NCBI GenBank assembly: GCA_944323145.1
Contig: CALURJ010000006.1
Span: 19,640-83,639, forward strand
Direction of reading: 5' to 3'
DNA length: 64,000 nucleotides
From: Candidatus Gastranaerophilales bacterium
Lineage (GTDB): Bacteria > Cyanobacteriota > Vampirovibrionia > Gastranaerophilales > Gastranaerophilaceae
Shown here piece by piece: positions 16,407-26,223 of the stretch. The notes under the pieces are model-generated. The model did no database searches. It was not told where the DNA came from and worked only from the letters and a program-made list of their open reading frames with translations. The position numbers were made by a program, and so were the translations under genes. How positions within the stretch are numbered: position 1 is the stretch's first letter; each line of letters begins with the position of its first letter.

Positions 16407-16506
16407 CCCCTCCCTAATTAGGGAGGGGTTATGTGTGGGTAACAAACTTATATATATTATTCCAATAAAAACCCTTCCATACCTTCCCTAATCAGGGAAG
16501 GCTTTT
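16407..16506. repeat. Composite repeat, right copy
   Basis: A palindrome containing CCCTCCCTAATTAGGGAGGG (16407-16428), then GTGTGGGTAACAA, about 28 AT-rich bases, and the second hairpin family CCTTCCCTAATCAGGGAAGG (to 16506). Same order and orientation as 14520-14616. Confidence 0.7.
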
Positions 16507-16534
16507 ATTCACACTCCTCAAAGAAAGGGAAAAG

Positions 16535-17098
16535 TTAATTATTCAAAAACTCCAAAACTTTCCTTAATGCTCTGCCTCTGTGAGAAATTTCATTTTTTTC
16601 TTCTTCGGACATTTCCGCCATGCTGCGGGAAGCGCTTTCAACCAGAAAAACCGGATCATAACCAAATCCGTTTGTGCCTGATTGTTTATAAGCAATTTCA
16701 CCATGGCATTCTCCGCGGGTTTGGAATAAAACATTTCCGTCCTTGTCCACAAGCGTCATAGCACATACGAATTTCGCGTTTCTGTTTTTTTCATTTTTTA
16801 AAACTGTTAATAATTTATCAATTCTTGCCTGAGCGGTTTCGGCGTATCTTGCGGAATGTATTCCGGGCGCCCCGCCTAAAGCTTCCACACACAATCCGGA
16901 ATCATCCGCCAATGACATAATACCGCTGACACGTGCGGCTTCTCTTGCCTTAATCAAAGAATTTTCTTCAAATGTTTCAGCGTTCTCGACAGGATTAAAC
17001 CCTGCTGACGGCAAAACAAATTCAATACCTGAACCTTTGGAAATTTCGTTTATTTCCTGTAATTTATGTGCGTTGCCCGTAGCGAATACTATTTTCAT
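16535..17098 (-). CDS. rdgB: XTP/dITP diphosphatase (RdgB/HAM1)
   Basis: House-cleaning nucleotide pyrophosphatase that hydrolyses XTP, dITP and ITP to keep deaminated purines out of DNA and RNA. The 187 residues show the family landmarks: IVFATGNAHKLQEI at the N-terminus (phosphate binding), ADDSGLCVEALGGAPGIHSARYA near 66-88, GFGYDPVFLV near 144-153, and SHRGRALRKVLEFL at the C-terminus. Start at 17098 because MKIVFATGN is the conserved beginning and GAGGG lies 5 bases upstream. Confidence 0.96.
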   Translation of the reverse strand: MKIVFATGNAHKLQEINEISKGSGIEFVLPSAGFNPVENAETFEENSLIKAREAARVSGIMSLADDSGLCVEALGGAPGIHSARYAETAQARIDKLLTVLKNEKNRNAKFVCAMTLVDKDGNVLFQTRGECHGEIAYKQSGTNGFGYDPVFLVESASRSMAEMSEEEKNEISHRGRALRKVLEFLNN

Positions 17099-17202
17099 TT
17101 TTACCCTCTGCGCTGACAACCGTCCGATTTGTTAAATTATCGTCAGTCGCTGCGCTCCAATTTTTACCCTCTACCTTAATCCTTCCCCTGAGGGAGGAAA
17201 TT

Positions 17203-17931
17203 TTATTTCCCGAAACGGCGTTGCCTGTTATGGAACTCTTCTATCGCAAGAGAAAGCGAATTTTTATCAAATTCCGGCCAGTATTGTTTTGTTATATAAA
17301 TTTCAGAATACGCAATCTGCCACAAAAGATAATTGGAAATTCTCATTTCCCCGCCCGTTCTAATAAGCAAATCCGGATCAGGCATTCCTTTTGTATAAAG
17401 ATTTTCGGATATCAAATCCTCTGTGATATCTTCTGGGTTAACCCCTTGCGCAACAATACTTTTTACCGCATGAACAATTTCATCTCTGGCACCGTAATTA
17501 AATGCGATTTGAAGATGCACACCTGTATTATTTTTTGTTGTTTCAACAGAATTTTTAAGAATTTTTTGCAGCTTATCACTTAACTTTGTTGTGTCGCCGA
17601 TAAACGAAATTACAACACCTTCCGAATGCATTTCAGCAAGCTCATTTGTAAGCGTAATTGCAAGAAGTTCCATCAAAAAATCTACTTCTTCTTTTTTTCT
17701 GTTCCAGTTTTCGGTAGAAAATGCATAAACAGTCAGATATTTAATCCCGAAATCATTGCAAGCCCTTAAAGTTGCCTTCAATGATTCAACACCTTTTTTA
17801 TGCCCCATAGCCGACGGGAGTTTTTTTTCTTTTGCCCATCTGCGGTTACCGTCCATTATCACTGCTATATGCTTAAGCCCTGTTTCTTTTACAATTTCAG
17901 AGGTCTTTGTATATTTATCCAACGTTTTCAT
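17203..17931 (-). CDS. uppS: Undecaprenyl diphosphate synthase (cis-prenyltransferase)
   Basis: Condenses isopentenyl diphosphate onto FPP to make the C55 lipid carrier for peptidoglycan and O-antigen. The 242-residue version starts at MKTLDKYTK (17931). Signatures are IMDGNRRWAK with catalytic Asp 27, GHKKG, YAFSTENWNRKK, FNYGARDEI and DPDLLIRTGGEMRISNYLLW, then AYSEIY. A longer in-frame extension upstream is rejected: it is AT-rich, unconserved, and a TATAAT lies 7 bases before this ATG, so the mRNA may have almost no leader. Confidence 0.95.
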   Translation of the reverse strand: MKTLDKYTKTSEIVKETGLKHIAVIMDGNRRWAKEKKLPSAMGHKKGVESLKATLRACNDFGIKYLTVYAFSTENWNRKKEEVDFLMELLAITLTNELAEMHSEGVVISFIGDTTKLSDKLQKILKNSVETTKNNTGVHLQIAFNYGARDEIVHAVKSIVAQGVNPEDITEDLISENLYTKGMPDPDLLIRTGGEMRISNYLLWQIAYSEIYITKQYWPEFDKNSLSLAIEEFHNRQRRFGK

Positions 17932-18062
17932 ATACCTAATTATATTGCAAATATGTAAAATATCAAACAATCCGTTTGTAAAAATATTTTTTTGTGTGAT
18001 AATTTTAATGAGGCTAAAAATATAATAGCGAATGTACACAATATAAAAAGGAAAATGAGAAA

Positions 18063-20153
18063 ATGGCTAGAAAAACTCCATTAGAAAAAATCAGAAACAT
18101 TGGTATTGCCGCTCACATCGACGCAGGTAAAACCACTACGACTGAACGTATCTTGTTCTATACAGGAAAAACTCATAAAATCGGCGAAGTTCACGATGGT
18201 GCTGCCGTAACAGACTTTATGGAACAGGAACGTGAAAGAGGTATTACAATCCAGTCAGCTGCCGTTACTGCTGAATGGAAAGGACATCAGATTAACATTA
18301 TCGACACCCCGGGCCACGTTGACTTTACTATTGAAGTTGAACGTTCATTACGTGTGTTAGACGGTGTTGTCGCTGTATTCTGTGCTGTAGGCGGCGTTCA
18401 ATCTCAATCAGAAACCGTTTGGAGACAGGCTAACAGATACGAAGTTCCGAGAATGGTTTTCGTTAACAAAATGGACAGAACAGGGGCAGATTTTTATAGA
18501 GTTGTTGACCAAATTAAAAACAGATTAGGCGCTAATGCTGTTCCTATCCAATTACCTATCGGTGCTGAAGATAAATTTACAGGCTTAATCGACCTTATGA
18601 CAATGAAGGCTGAAATCTATACAAACGATTTGGGTACAGATATCAGAGAAGAAGATATTCCTGCTGATATGGCTGACAAAGCTAAAGAATACAGAGATGC
18701 TATGGTTGAAGCTATCGCTTCTGAAGATGATGCATTGATGGAAAAATATTTTGAAGACCCTGATTCAATTACTGTTGAAGAATTGAAAAAAGGTTTGAGA
18801 AAAGCTGTTTGCGAAAACAAAATCGTTCCTGTTTGCTGCGGTACAGCTTTCAAAAACAAAGGTGTTCAATTATTGTTAAACAACGTAGTTGATTACATGC
18901 CGTCACCGGTTGATGTAAAAGCTATCGAAGGCGAACTTGAAGACGGAACTAAAACTGAAAGACATTCTTCTGATTCAGAACCGTTCTCAGCTCTTGCTTT
19001 CAAAGTTATGACAGACCCTTATGTAGGACGTTTGACTTTCTTAAGAGTTTATTCAGGCGTAATCACTTCAGGTTCTTATGTTCTTAACGCCACAAACGGC
19101 AAAAAAGAACGTATCGCAAGACTTGTTCGTATGTATGCTGACCAGCGTCTTGAAGAACAAGAAGTTTATGCAGGCGACATCTGTGCTGCCGTCGGTTTGA
19201 AAGACACTACAACAGGTGATACTTTATGCGATGAAAAAGCTCCGATTATCCTGGAAAGAATGACTTTCCCTGAACCGGTTATTTCTGTTGCTATTGAACC
19301 GAAAACAAAAGCCGATCAGGATAAAATGGGTATCGCTCTTCAAAAACTCGCAGAAGAAGATCCGTCTTTCCGCGTAAAATCAGATACAGAAACAGGCCAG
19401 ACAATCATCTCAGGTATGGGTGAACTTCACCTTGATATCATCGTTGACCGTATGTTAAGAGAATTCAAAGTTGAAGCTAACATCGGTAAACCGCAGGTTG
19501 CTTACAGAGAAACAATCCGCGGAACTGCAGATCAGGATTCTAAATTCATCCGTCAGTCAGGTGGTAAAGGTCAATACGGTCACGTTAAAGTTAAAATTTC
19601 TCCTGCAGAAGAAAATGCCGGATTTGTATTTGAAAACAAAATTGTCGGCGGTGCTATCCCAAGAGAATACATCGAACCTGCAAGAAAAGGTATGGAAGAA
19701 GCTTTAGAAGGCGGTATTTTAGCAGGATTCCCGATGATTGACGTTAAAGTAGAACTTTATGACGGAAGCTACCACGAAGTTGACTCTTCTGAAATGGCAT
19801 TCAAAATCGCAGGTTCTATGGCAATCAAAGAAGGCTGCCGTAAAGCTCAACCTTGTATTCTTGAACCTATGATGAAAGTTGAAATTGAAATTCCTGATGA
19901 ATTTACAGGAACAATTATCGGCGACATTTCAAGAAGACGCGGACGTGTTGAAGGACAAGAACCTGTAGGCAACACAGGAAACGTTATTGTAAGAGCAATC
20001 GTTCCTCTTGCAAACATGTTCGGTTATGCAACTGATTTGAGATCAAACACTCAGGGACGCGGTACATTCTCTATGGAATTTAACCACTATGAACAAGTTC
20101 CTGCAAATATCGAAAAAGAAATTATCGAAAAATCAGGCGCTTCAGCAAAATAA
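18063..20153 (+). CDS. fusA: Elongation factor G
   Basis: GTPase that drives ribosomal translocation. The 696 residues contain G1 [12 protein letters not shown] (17-28), switch [11 protein letters not shown]3 DTPGHVDF, G4 [10 protein letters not shown], then domains II-V ([13 protein letters not shown] and [11 protein letters not shown]). Sequence type is the housekeeping EF-G. Codon use is more biased than in neighbours, as in highly expressed genes. It stands outside a str operon: no rpsL, rpsG or tuf is adjacent. AAAAGGAAAATGAGAAA precedes the ATG. Confidence 0.98.
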   Translation: MARKTPLEKIRNIGIAAHIDAGKTTTTERILFYTGKTHKIGEVHDGAAVTDFMEQERERGITIQSAAVTAEWKGHQINIIDTPGHVDFTIEVERSLRVLDGVVAVFCAVGGVQSQSETVWRQANRYEVPRMVFVNKMDRTGADFYRVVDQIKNRLGANAVPIQLPIGAEDKFTGLIDLMTMKAEIYTNDLGTDIREEDIPADMADKAKEYRDAMVEAIASEDDALMEKYFEDPDSITVEELKKGLRKAVCENKIVPVCCGTAFKNKGVQLLLNNVVDYMPSPVDVKAIEGELEDGTKTERHSSDSEPFSALAFKVMTDPYVGRLTFLRVYSGVITSGSYVLNATNGKKERIARLVRMYADQRLEEQEVYAGDICAAVGLKDTTTGDTLCDEKAPIILERMTFPEPVISVAIEPKTKADQDKMGIALQKLAEEDPSFRVKSDTETGQTIISGMGELHLDIIVDRMLREFKVEANIGKPQVAYRETIRGTADQDSKFIRQSGGKGQYGHVKVKISPAEENAGFVFENKIVGGAIPREYIEPARKGMEEALEGGILAGFPMIDVKVELYDGSYHEVDSSEMAFKIAGSMAIKEGCRKAQPCILEPMMKVEIEIPDEFTGTIIGDISRRRGRVEGQEPVGNTGNVIVRAIVPLANMFGYATDLRSNTQGRGTFSMEFNHYEQVPANIEKEIIEKSGASAK

Positions 20154-20176
20154 GCAAAAAAAAATAAATACCAAAA

Positions 20177-20217
20177 ACAAAAACAGACCTTTGAAATTTT
20201 CAGGGGCCTGTTTTGTT
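20177..20217 (+). terminator. Terminator after fusA
   Basis: AAAACAG-ACC, a loop of about 15 bases, then GGCCTGTTTTGTTT: an imperfect stem with T-rich tail 25 bases after the fusA stop. Confidence 0.65.
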
Positions 20218-20225
20218 TATAAAAA

Positions 20226-20265
20226 AAAGGGGAAACCTTCTGAATTTTCAGAAAGCTTCCCCTTT
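20226..20265. terminator. Second, bidirectional terminator hairpin
   Basis: AAAGGGGAAACCTTCTG and CAGAAAGCTTCCCCTTT form a long nearly perfect stem with a 6-base AATTTT loop between the convergent fusA and 20309-21727 genes. Confidence 0.75.
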
Positions 20266-20308
20266 AAAACTATTCGCTGATATCCATCACCCCGAAAAGT
20301 TTTAAAAT

Positions 20309-21727
20309 TTATCCAAATGTCTTGAAAGAAGCTTCTACGTTTTTGTCAACTACGTTTTTAACTGAATCATACTCTGTCTGGAGTGCACTATGTTCTGTAT
20401 CTAGTTTTTTCAATTCAAGATCAAGTTTTTTATCTTTATTTTCAAGATCTGTCATATCCTGATTATATTTTGATTCAGCCTTAGCTATTGCTCTTTCGTC
20501 CTCAACTTCCTGAATACATGTATCTTCGGAGATTGTAGTAGAAACAAATTTCTTATCAGTAGTTGAATAGTATTCAAGTCTTAAAGTACCATCTCTTAAT
20601 GCAGCTTCAAAAGTCACATTATCTTCGAGAGGAGATTTCTGGACATTACCGGCAGTACCAGTTCCTATACCGGCATAAATATGGTTTTCATCAGCTTCTG
20701 CCGGAGTATTTGTATATGTAAAGTATCCGTTTGATTGAATCTTATCAAATATATTGCTGTAATAAGTCAACATGCTCGCATTTTCAGGATCAGCTGCATT
20801 TTTAAGTGCTAAGCTTGAATCCATATCATATTCAAGTTTATATCTTTCCGGATCATCTTGAGTTTTTGCTGCATTTGTTCTTAAATATGCTTCTGTCAGA
20901 GCCATTGCATAGTCATACAAATCTCTTGACTCTTCTGTTGTTCCTTCATAGTTTATTGGTTCATATATGTAATTCCCATCGGCATCTGTTTCGTAAACAG
21001 GGCTATCGTAATCATAGACAGGAATTTTATTACCGTCTTCATCCTCTTCATAGATAAGATTTCCGTCAGCGTCTTTTGCCTGATTATAAATTACATTACC
21101 ATCAGCATCTTTTTGGACTTTGTTATATGTAGCATACCCCTGACCGATTGCATAGTCGTTCTGGTTATTTATATCACCGCCTTGAACATAAGTTTCAACC
21201 CATCCGAAACCAAAATCATGTTCATCATCGCCCAAATTAATACCAATTGTTGCAAAGTATTTATCCCATGCTTCATGAATTTTTTGTTCGGCAGCAAGTT
21301 GTTCATCAGTTCTATCATCTATATTTGTATAAGTTCTTTGAACAGTAATATCAGCCTGCGAATAACCTAAATTTGCCAAAAACTGGTTATAGTTACCGTT
21401 GGATTTTTCATAAGCATCTGCAATGGTATTAGTTACAAGAACTCTGCCCTTTGTATCAGTTACAACATATTGTCTTACATTTTCAGCCATCTGAGGACCT
21501 GTCATAAGATTGTAAGATATATCTGTATAAGTTGCATCAGCGCCGTTAAAACCTGTAAGTACTGTTAATTTTGTAGCTTCAAGCGCTTCATTATATTCAT
21601 TTGTAATCTGCTGGGTCTGATCAGCTAAACGTTGTTTTGAATAGGAGATACTCTGACCGGTATTTTCGTTATTGGTCAGTCTTGCAGTTATGCTTAGTAA
21701 TCTCGCTTGTGACGCTGCCATTCCCAT
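20309..21727 (-). CDS. Large coiled-coil protein, GMAASQA N-terminus, DADGN repeats
   Basis: A 472-residue protein of unknown function without signal peptide or membrane span. The N-terminus MGMAASQARLLSITARL starts a helical region. Residues about 205-260 hold repeated D-A-D-G-N-x-I-Y units (KDADGNVIY, KDADGNLIY, EDEDGNKIP, TDADGNYIY) that resemble Ca-binding loops. The C-terminus is a coiled coil (LENKDKKLDLELKKLDTEHS) ending SVKNVVDKNVEASFKTF. The 107-residue protein at 36739-37062 has the same kind of C-terminus. The shape recalls flagellar or type III-exported proteins, but this is inference. A GGAAAGGG ribosome site is present. Confidence 0.6.
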   Translation of the reverse strand: MGMAASQARLLSITARLTNNENTGQSISYSKQRLADQTQQITNEYNEALEATKLTVLTGFNGADATYTDISYNLMTGPQMAENVRQYVVTDTKGRVLVTNTIADAYEKSNGNYNQFLANLGYSQADITVQRTYTNIDDRTDEQLAAEQKIHEAWDKYFATIGINLGDDEHDFGFGWVETYVQGGDINNQNDYAIGQGYATYNKVQKDADGNVIYNQAKDADGNLIYEEDEDGNKIPVYDYDSPVYETDADGNYIYEPINYEGTTEESRDLYDYAMALTEAYLRTNAAKTQDDPERYKLEYDMDSSLALKNAADPENASMLTYYSNIFDKIQSNGYFTYTNTPAEADENHIYAGIGTGTAGNVQKSPLEDNVTFEAALRDGTLRLEYYSTTDKKFVSTTISEDTCIQEVEDERAIAKAESKYNQDMTDLENKDKKLDLELKKLDTEHSALQTEYDSVKNVVDKNVEASFKTFG

Positions 21728-21864
21728 GATTTTTTACCCTTTCCTATTTTGGTATTGTTGGAAGCTAATTTCCTTATAATAGTACTTGTAATCATGGTTA
21801 CGGCAGTTTTTTAAAAAATCTTTAAAAAATAGAAAAGAAATGTTACAAAATATTTACAAATAAA

Positions 21865-21894
21865 GACCTCTCTTTTGCAGAGAGGTCTTTTAGT
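21865..21894 (-). terminator. Terminator of ileS
   Basis: AAAGACCTCTC, loop, GAGAGGTCTTTT: perfect 11-bp stem 19 bases beyond the ileS stop, with A/T tails on both sides. Confidence 0.85.
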
Positions 21895-21912
21895 TATAAA
21901 TAAAAAAATTAT

Positions 21913-24729
21913 TTACTGATTCACTGCTTCTTCACATTCACAGCAAATGCCGTTTTCATCAAGCTTTCTGTATTTCCAGCATCTGGCGCATTTTTCGCCT
22001 TCAGCTTTTGTAACCCAAACAGTGTAGCCTTCTTCAGTGTATTCATTTAATACATTTTCCGGTTTTTCGTCTGTGATATAAGCTTGTGATGTAATGAATA
22101 TATTGCAAAGTTCATCTTCATTTGCTTTTAAAACTGCGTTGTCATCTGCTTTTACATACACTGCGACTTCAAGCGAACTTCCGACTTTCTTATCAGCACG
22201 GAGAGGTTCTATTGCTCTTGTTACAACTTCGCGTGTTTTAAGAATTTTTGAAAAATCTTCTTCCAATTTTTCATTAGTCCATTGTGCATTTGGTTTAACC
22301 CAATCTGAAAGCAGAATACTTTCAAGTCCGCCGCGCTGGCATTCAGGTACACTCATCCAGATATCTTCTGCCTGATGAGGCATAACAGGTACTAGCATTC
22401 TTACTAAAGTTTGCAAAGTTTCATATAAAACAGTCTGACAGGCTCTGCGTGATAAAGATTTTTTACCGGCTGTGTAAAGTCTGTCTTTTACAATATCAAG
22501 GTAGAATGAACTCAAATCAACAGCTGCAAAATTTTGTAACTGCTGGAAGTATTTGTAGAACTCATAGTTATTAAATGCTTCCGTTACAGTTTCTATTAAG
22601 TGGTTTAGTTTGTGAAGTGCAAATTTGTCGATTTCTTTCAAATCTTCATAATCTACATAATCGGTTTTCGGGTCAAAATCAAACAGGTTGCCGACCAAAA
22701 ATCTTGATGTATTTCTTGTTTTTTTGAAGATTTCAGCAAGCTGTTTAATTATATTGTTTCCAATTTTTGTATCGTTTCTGTAATCAACCGATGCAGCCCA
22801 AAGTCTTAAAATATCAGCACCATAAGTATTTATAATTTCATCAGGTCTGATATAATTTCCTAACGATTTCGACATTTTTCTGCCATCCTCGCCGAATACA
22901 AAACCGTGAGTTAAAACAGATTTGTAAGGCGCAATACCTTCTGTTGCAACCGATGTTAATAAAGATGACTGGAACCACCCTCTGTGCTGATCGGAACCTT
23001 CAAGATACATTTCAACCGGAGTTGTACCGAGTTCATCCGAACGTTTGTTTACTACGGCGCGCCATGTAATACCTGAGTCAAACCAGACATCCATAATATC
23101 ATTTTCCTTACGGAAATGTTGTTTGCCGCATCTCGGACATTTGAAACCTTGAGGTAATAATTCTTCTGCAGTGTATTTAACCCAAGCGTCAGAGCTTTCT
23201 TTCTCAAATATCTTAGCAACATTTTCAATTGTTTCATCTGTAACGATAACTTCACCGCAGTCTTCGCAATAGAATACAGGGATAGGAACACCCCATGCAC
23301 GCTGTCTTGAAATACACCAGTCAGTACGTCCTGCAACCATGTTTGAAATTCTTGCTTCACCGCCTGCAGGAATCCATTTGACTTTTTTAATTTCTTCAAG
23401 AGTTTTATCTCTGAATTTATCGACTTTAACAAACCATTGAGGAGTTGCTCTGTAAATTACAGGATTTTTACATCTCCAGCAATGAGGATAGCTGTGGTTA
23501 ATGTCTTGAGCTTTTAAAAGTGCTCCGCAGTTTTTGAGTTTTTCGATTACAATAGCGTTACCCTTGTAATATGGAACTCCTTCCAAATCTTTGTCATTAA
23601 CTGCATCTGTCCAGACACCTTTGCTGTCTAAAGGTGAAAATACTTCAATTCCGTATTTGCATCCTACCTCATAATCTTCCAAACCATGTCCGGGAGCTGT
23701 GTGAACAGAACCTGTACCGGCATCGAGGGTAACGTGTTCACCTAAGATTATCGGTGATTTTCTATGAGCAAGCGGATGCTCTGTATTCAATAATTCAAGT
23801 TCGGAACCTGTACAAGAACCTATAACTTTAATATCTTTTTCTTCCCACTCAACATCTGCAAGGAATGAACCTAACAATTCCTGAGCAACTACATAAACAT
23901 CTCCCTTATATTCAAAGAAAGTGTATTCAAATTTCGGGTGCATACTGATTGCCATGTTTGAAGGAATTGTCCATGGAGTTGTTGTCCATATTATGGCGTA
24001 AACAGGTGAATCGTGAAGAGTGAAGCGTGAAGCGAGTTTTTTTGTACTTTCTTCATCAAACTTAAATCTTACATAAATAGAAGTTGATGTGTGATCGGCA
24101 TATTCAACCTCTGCTTCTGCAAGGGCTGTTTCACATGATGCACACCAGTAAACAGGTTTCATACCTTTTTCGATGTACCCCTTTTTGAACATATCACCGA
24201 AAACTCTTACCTGTTCAGCTTCAAAGTCAGGAGCAATAGTCAAATAAGGATGTTCCCAGTCACCGAGTACGCCGAGGCGTTTAAATTCACTCTCCTGTCC
24301 CTTCAAACTTGAAAGAGCAAATTCTCTGCATTTTTGTCTTAATTCATAAGGAGTCAAGGCGCTTCTTCCGCCTTTTATATTTTTTACAACTTTGTTTTCA
24401 ATCGGCAGACCATGCCCATCATATCCCGGAACGTAAGGTGTATAATAACCCGCCTGAGCCTTATATTTCAACAAAATATCTTTAAGGATTTTATTAAGAG
24501 CAGTACCAACGTGAATTTTTTCCGAACTCAAATAAGGCGGTCCGTCGTGCAAAATAAATTTGTTTGCTTTATCCCGCTGGTTTATAATTTTATTATAAAT
24601 ATCGTGTTCTTCCCAGAATTTTTGAATTTCAAGTTCTCTTACAGTAGCGTTTGCTCTCATTGCCAGAGTCGTTTGGGGGAGATTAAGAGTATCTTTATAC
24701 TCTACTTTTGTACTTGTTTCGTTACTCAT
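21913..24729 (-). CDS. ileS: Isoleucyl-tRNA synthetase
   Basis: Charges tRNA-Ile; 938 residues, bacterial type 1. Visible are GPPYLSSEKIHVGTALNKIL, where the HIGH motif reads HVGT (73-76), the CP1 editing region with TTTPWTIPSN, YLEGSDQHRGWFQSSL, the KMSKS loop DGRKMSKSLGNYI, and the C-terminal zinc finger CARCWKYRKLDENGICCEC. Two oddities: Thr replaces the second His of HIGH, and LASRFTLHDSP just before the IIWTTTPWT segment is encoded by a heptamer tandem repeat (24006-24033). AGAAGGG precedes the ATG. It lies 6 bases after the symporter gene, in one operon. Confidence 0.97.
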   Translation of the reverse strand: MSNETSTKVEYKDTLNLPQTTLAMRANATVRELEIQKFWEEHDIYNKIINQRDKANKFILHDGPPYLSSEKIHVGTALNKILKDILLKYKAQAGYYTPYVPGYDGHGLPIENKVVKNIKGGRSALTPYELRQKCREFALSSLKGQESEFKRLGVLGDWEHPYLTIAPDFEAEQVRVFGDMFKKGYIEKGMKPVYWCASCETALAEAEVEYADHTSTSIYVRFKFDEESTKKLASRFTLHDSPVYAIIWTTTPWTIPSNMAISMHPKFEYTFFEYKGDVYVVAQELLGSFLADVEWEEKDIKVIGSCTGSELELLNTEHPLAHRKSPIILGEHVTLDAGTGSVHTAPGHGLEDYEVGCKYGIEVFSPLDSKGVWTDAVNDKDLEGVPYYKGNAIVIEKLKNCGALLKAQDINHSYPHCWRCKNPVIYRATPQWFVKVDKFRDKTLEEIKKVKWIPAGGEARISNMVAGRTDWCISRQRAWGVPIPVFYCEDCGEVIVTDETIENVAKIFEKESSDAWVKYTAEELLPQGFKCPRCGKQHFRKENDIMDVWFDSGITWRAVVNKRSDELGTTPVEMYLEGSDQHRGWFQSSLLTSVATEGIAPYKSVLTHGFVFGEDGRKMSKSLGNYIRPDEIINTYGADILRLWAASVDYRNDTKIGNNIIKQLAEIFKKTRNTSRFLVGNLFDFDPKTDYVDYEDLKEIDKFALHKLNHLIETVTEAFNNYEFYKYFQQLQNFAAVDLSSFYLDIVKDRLYTAGKKSLSRRACQTVLYETLQTLVRMLVPVMPHQAEDIWMSVPECQRGGLESILLSDWVKPNAQWTNEKLEEDFSKILKTREVVTRAIEPLRADKKVGSSLEVAVYVKADDNAVLKANEDELCNIFITSQAYITDEKPENVLNEYTEEGYTVWVTKAEGEKCARCWKYRKLDENGICCECEEAVNQ
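24006..24033 (-). repeat. Heptamer tandem repeat inside ileS
   Basis: Four 7-bp units of form NNTTCAC on the coding strand (GTGAANN on the plus strand), translated in frame within a variable loop of the editing domain. The same unit recurs at 56498 and 56795. Confidence 0.75.
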
Positions 24730-24735
24730 AATAAA

Positions 24736-26040
24736 TTACCCTTCTTTTATTTTTTCTATTTTATGTTGTATGTCATTTCCAAGACTTTCTTCTTTAGACT
24801 GTTTTACAAATTCAGCCATTTTATTGTAGTCAAATTCATTTTCCCATCGAGCAATAACAACTGTCGCAACACAGTTTCCTATTAGATTAACGGTGGTTCT
24901 GCCCATATCAAGAATTTGGTCTATACCCAAAAGAATAGCCACACCAAGTATAGGGATATTAAAACTTGCTAGAGTCCCTGCTAGAACAATTAATGACGCT
25001 CTCGGAACCCCCGCCACACCTTTACTTGTAAGCATCAAGGCAAGCATTATAATAATTTGCTGATTTAAATCAAGGTGAATACCTACAAGCTGAGATGAGA
25101 ACAAAACCCCCATTGCAAGGTATAAAGTACTTCCGTCAAGGTTAAATGTATAACCTGTCGGCATAACAAATCCCACAATAGTTTTCGGAACCCCGAAACG
25201 TTCCATAATCTCCATTGCTTTCGGGAAAGCTGCTTCCGAACTTGCCGTTGTAAATGTTAATAATGCAGGTTCCTGCAAAGCTCTCAACAAATCCCTGAAT
25301 GATATTTTAACTATTTTACATACAATTATTAATACAAGAAACACAAATATAGCCAATGCGACATATAAGGCCGCAATTACTTTACAGTAATTTTTCAAAA
25401 CAGCCAAACCGTTAGCCCCGACAGTTGAAGCTATCGCACCAAATATACCAAGCGGTGCAAAATACATTACATACTCGGTAAATTTAAACATAATCTGCGA
25501 AATTGAATTAAAAAAATCTACAACAGGCTTTGCTTTTTCTCCGACCGCAATAACAGCCAGAGCAAAAAATATTGCAAATACAACTATCTGCAGCAAATTT
25601 CCCTGCGACATTGCATCAAATACGCTGTTCGGAAATATATTAATTATCATCTCGCTGACGGATGTGTGTGCCTGAGTTGCGGCTAAAAGCCCTGCTTCCT
25701 GCATACGCAGTGCATGTTCGCTGGTTCCGCTTACAAATCCGACACCCGGCTTAAACAAATTAGCCATAGATAAACCTATAATCAGCGCAAGAGTCGTAAC
25801 AACCTCAAAATAAATCATTGTCTTAAGTCCGATTTTACCCAGACTTTTGGCATCGCCATGCCCTGCAATTCCGACAACAAGTGTAGCAAAGAGTAACGGC
25901 GCAATTATCATTTTTACCATTCTTAAAAATATAACAGCAAACGGACGCATTTTAACCGCAAAATCCGGGGCAAAATGTCCAATTATCACACCTAAAATCA
26001 ATGCTATAAATATCAGGGCTGTGAGTTTTGAATGTTTCAA
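24736..26040 (-). CDS. Dicarboxylate/amino acid:cation symporter (DAACS, GltP/DctA-like)
   Basis: A 434-residue inner-membrane importer driven by Na+ or H+, with eight membrane helices and two re-entrant loops. The substrate-binding signature FVMPTGYTFNLDGSTLYLAM and the second loop LTSKGVAGVPRASLIVLAGTL identify the glutamate/aspartate/C4-dicarboxylate family; the exact substrate is open. The start is TTG: GAGGTAG sits 5 bases upstream, and no ATG lies close by. It leads the operon with ileS. Confidence 0.92.
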   Translation of the reverse strand: MKHSKLTALIFIALILGVIIGHFAPDFAVKMRPFAVIFLRMVKMIIAPLLFATLVVGIAGHGDAKSLGKIGLKTMIYFEVVTTLALIIGLSMANLFKPGVGFVSGTSEHALRMQEAGLLAATQAHTSVSEMIINIFPNSVFDAMSQGNLLQIVVFAIFFALAVIAVGEKAKPVVDFFNSISQIMFKFTEYVMYFAPLGIFGAIASTVGANGLAVLKNYCKVIAALYVALAIFVFLVLIIVCKIVKISFRDLLRALQEPALLTFTTASSEAAFPKAMEIMERFGVPKTIVGFVMPTGYTFNLDGSTLYLAMGVLFSSQLVGIHLDLNQQIIIMLALMLTSKGVAGVPRASLIVLAGTLASFNIPILGVAILLGIDQILDMGRTTVNLIGNCVATVVIARWENEFDYNKMAEFVKQSKEESLGNDIQHKIEKIKEG

Positions 26041-26157
26041 TTTACTACCTCGAATTATATTATATTACAAACATAGTTTAATGAAAAATTCCTGTAACGT
26101 TTCGTAAATGTTTTTTAACACTACCACCCATGCCCGTTGTAAATTGATGTAATATTG

Positions 26158-26187
26158 TTGAATAGACATGCAAACTTGTTGTATAAT
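26158..26187 (+). promoter_or_regulatory. Promoter of the ribonucleotide reductase gene
   Basis: TTGAAT (26158-26163), 18 bases, TATAAT (26182-26187). A start upstream of this site is excluded, which supports the GTG at 26224. No cobalamin riboswitch is visible in the short leader. Confidence 0.6.
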
Positions 26188-26223
26188 AATAAAACTAAAA
26201 AACATAAAAAAGGGGAGGTTAAT

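Noticed and set aside
16224..16421. Rightward 65-codon frame after the small RNA terminator
   Set aside because: No ribosome site, starts directly after a terminator, and lies antisense to the structured leader and the better supported small leftward frame.
17932..18039. N-terminal extension of UppS
   Set aside because: AT-rich, unconserved and interrupted by a probable promoter; the family starts near MKTLDKYTK.
26041..26223. Cobalamin riboswitch before the B12-dependent ribonucleotide reductase
   Set aside because: The promoter lies only about 40 bases before the start codon, leaving no room for the riboswitch, and no B12-box is present. NrdR boxes were also not seen.
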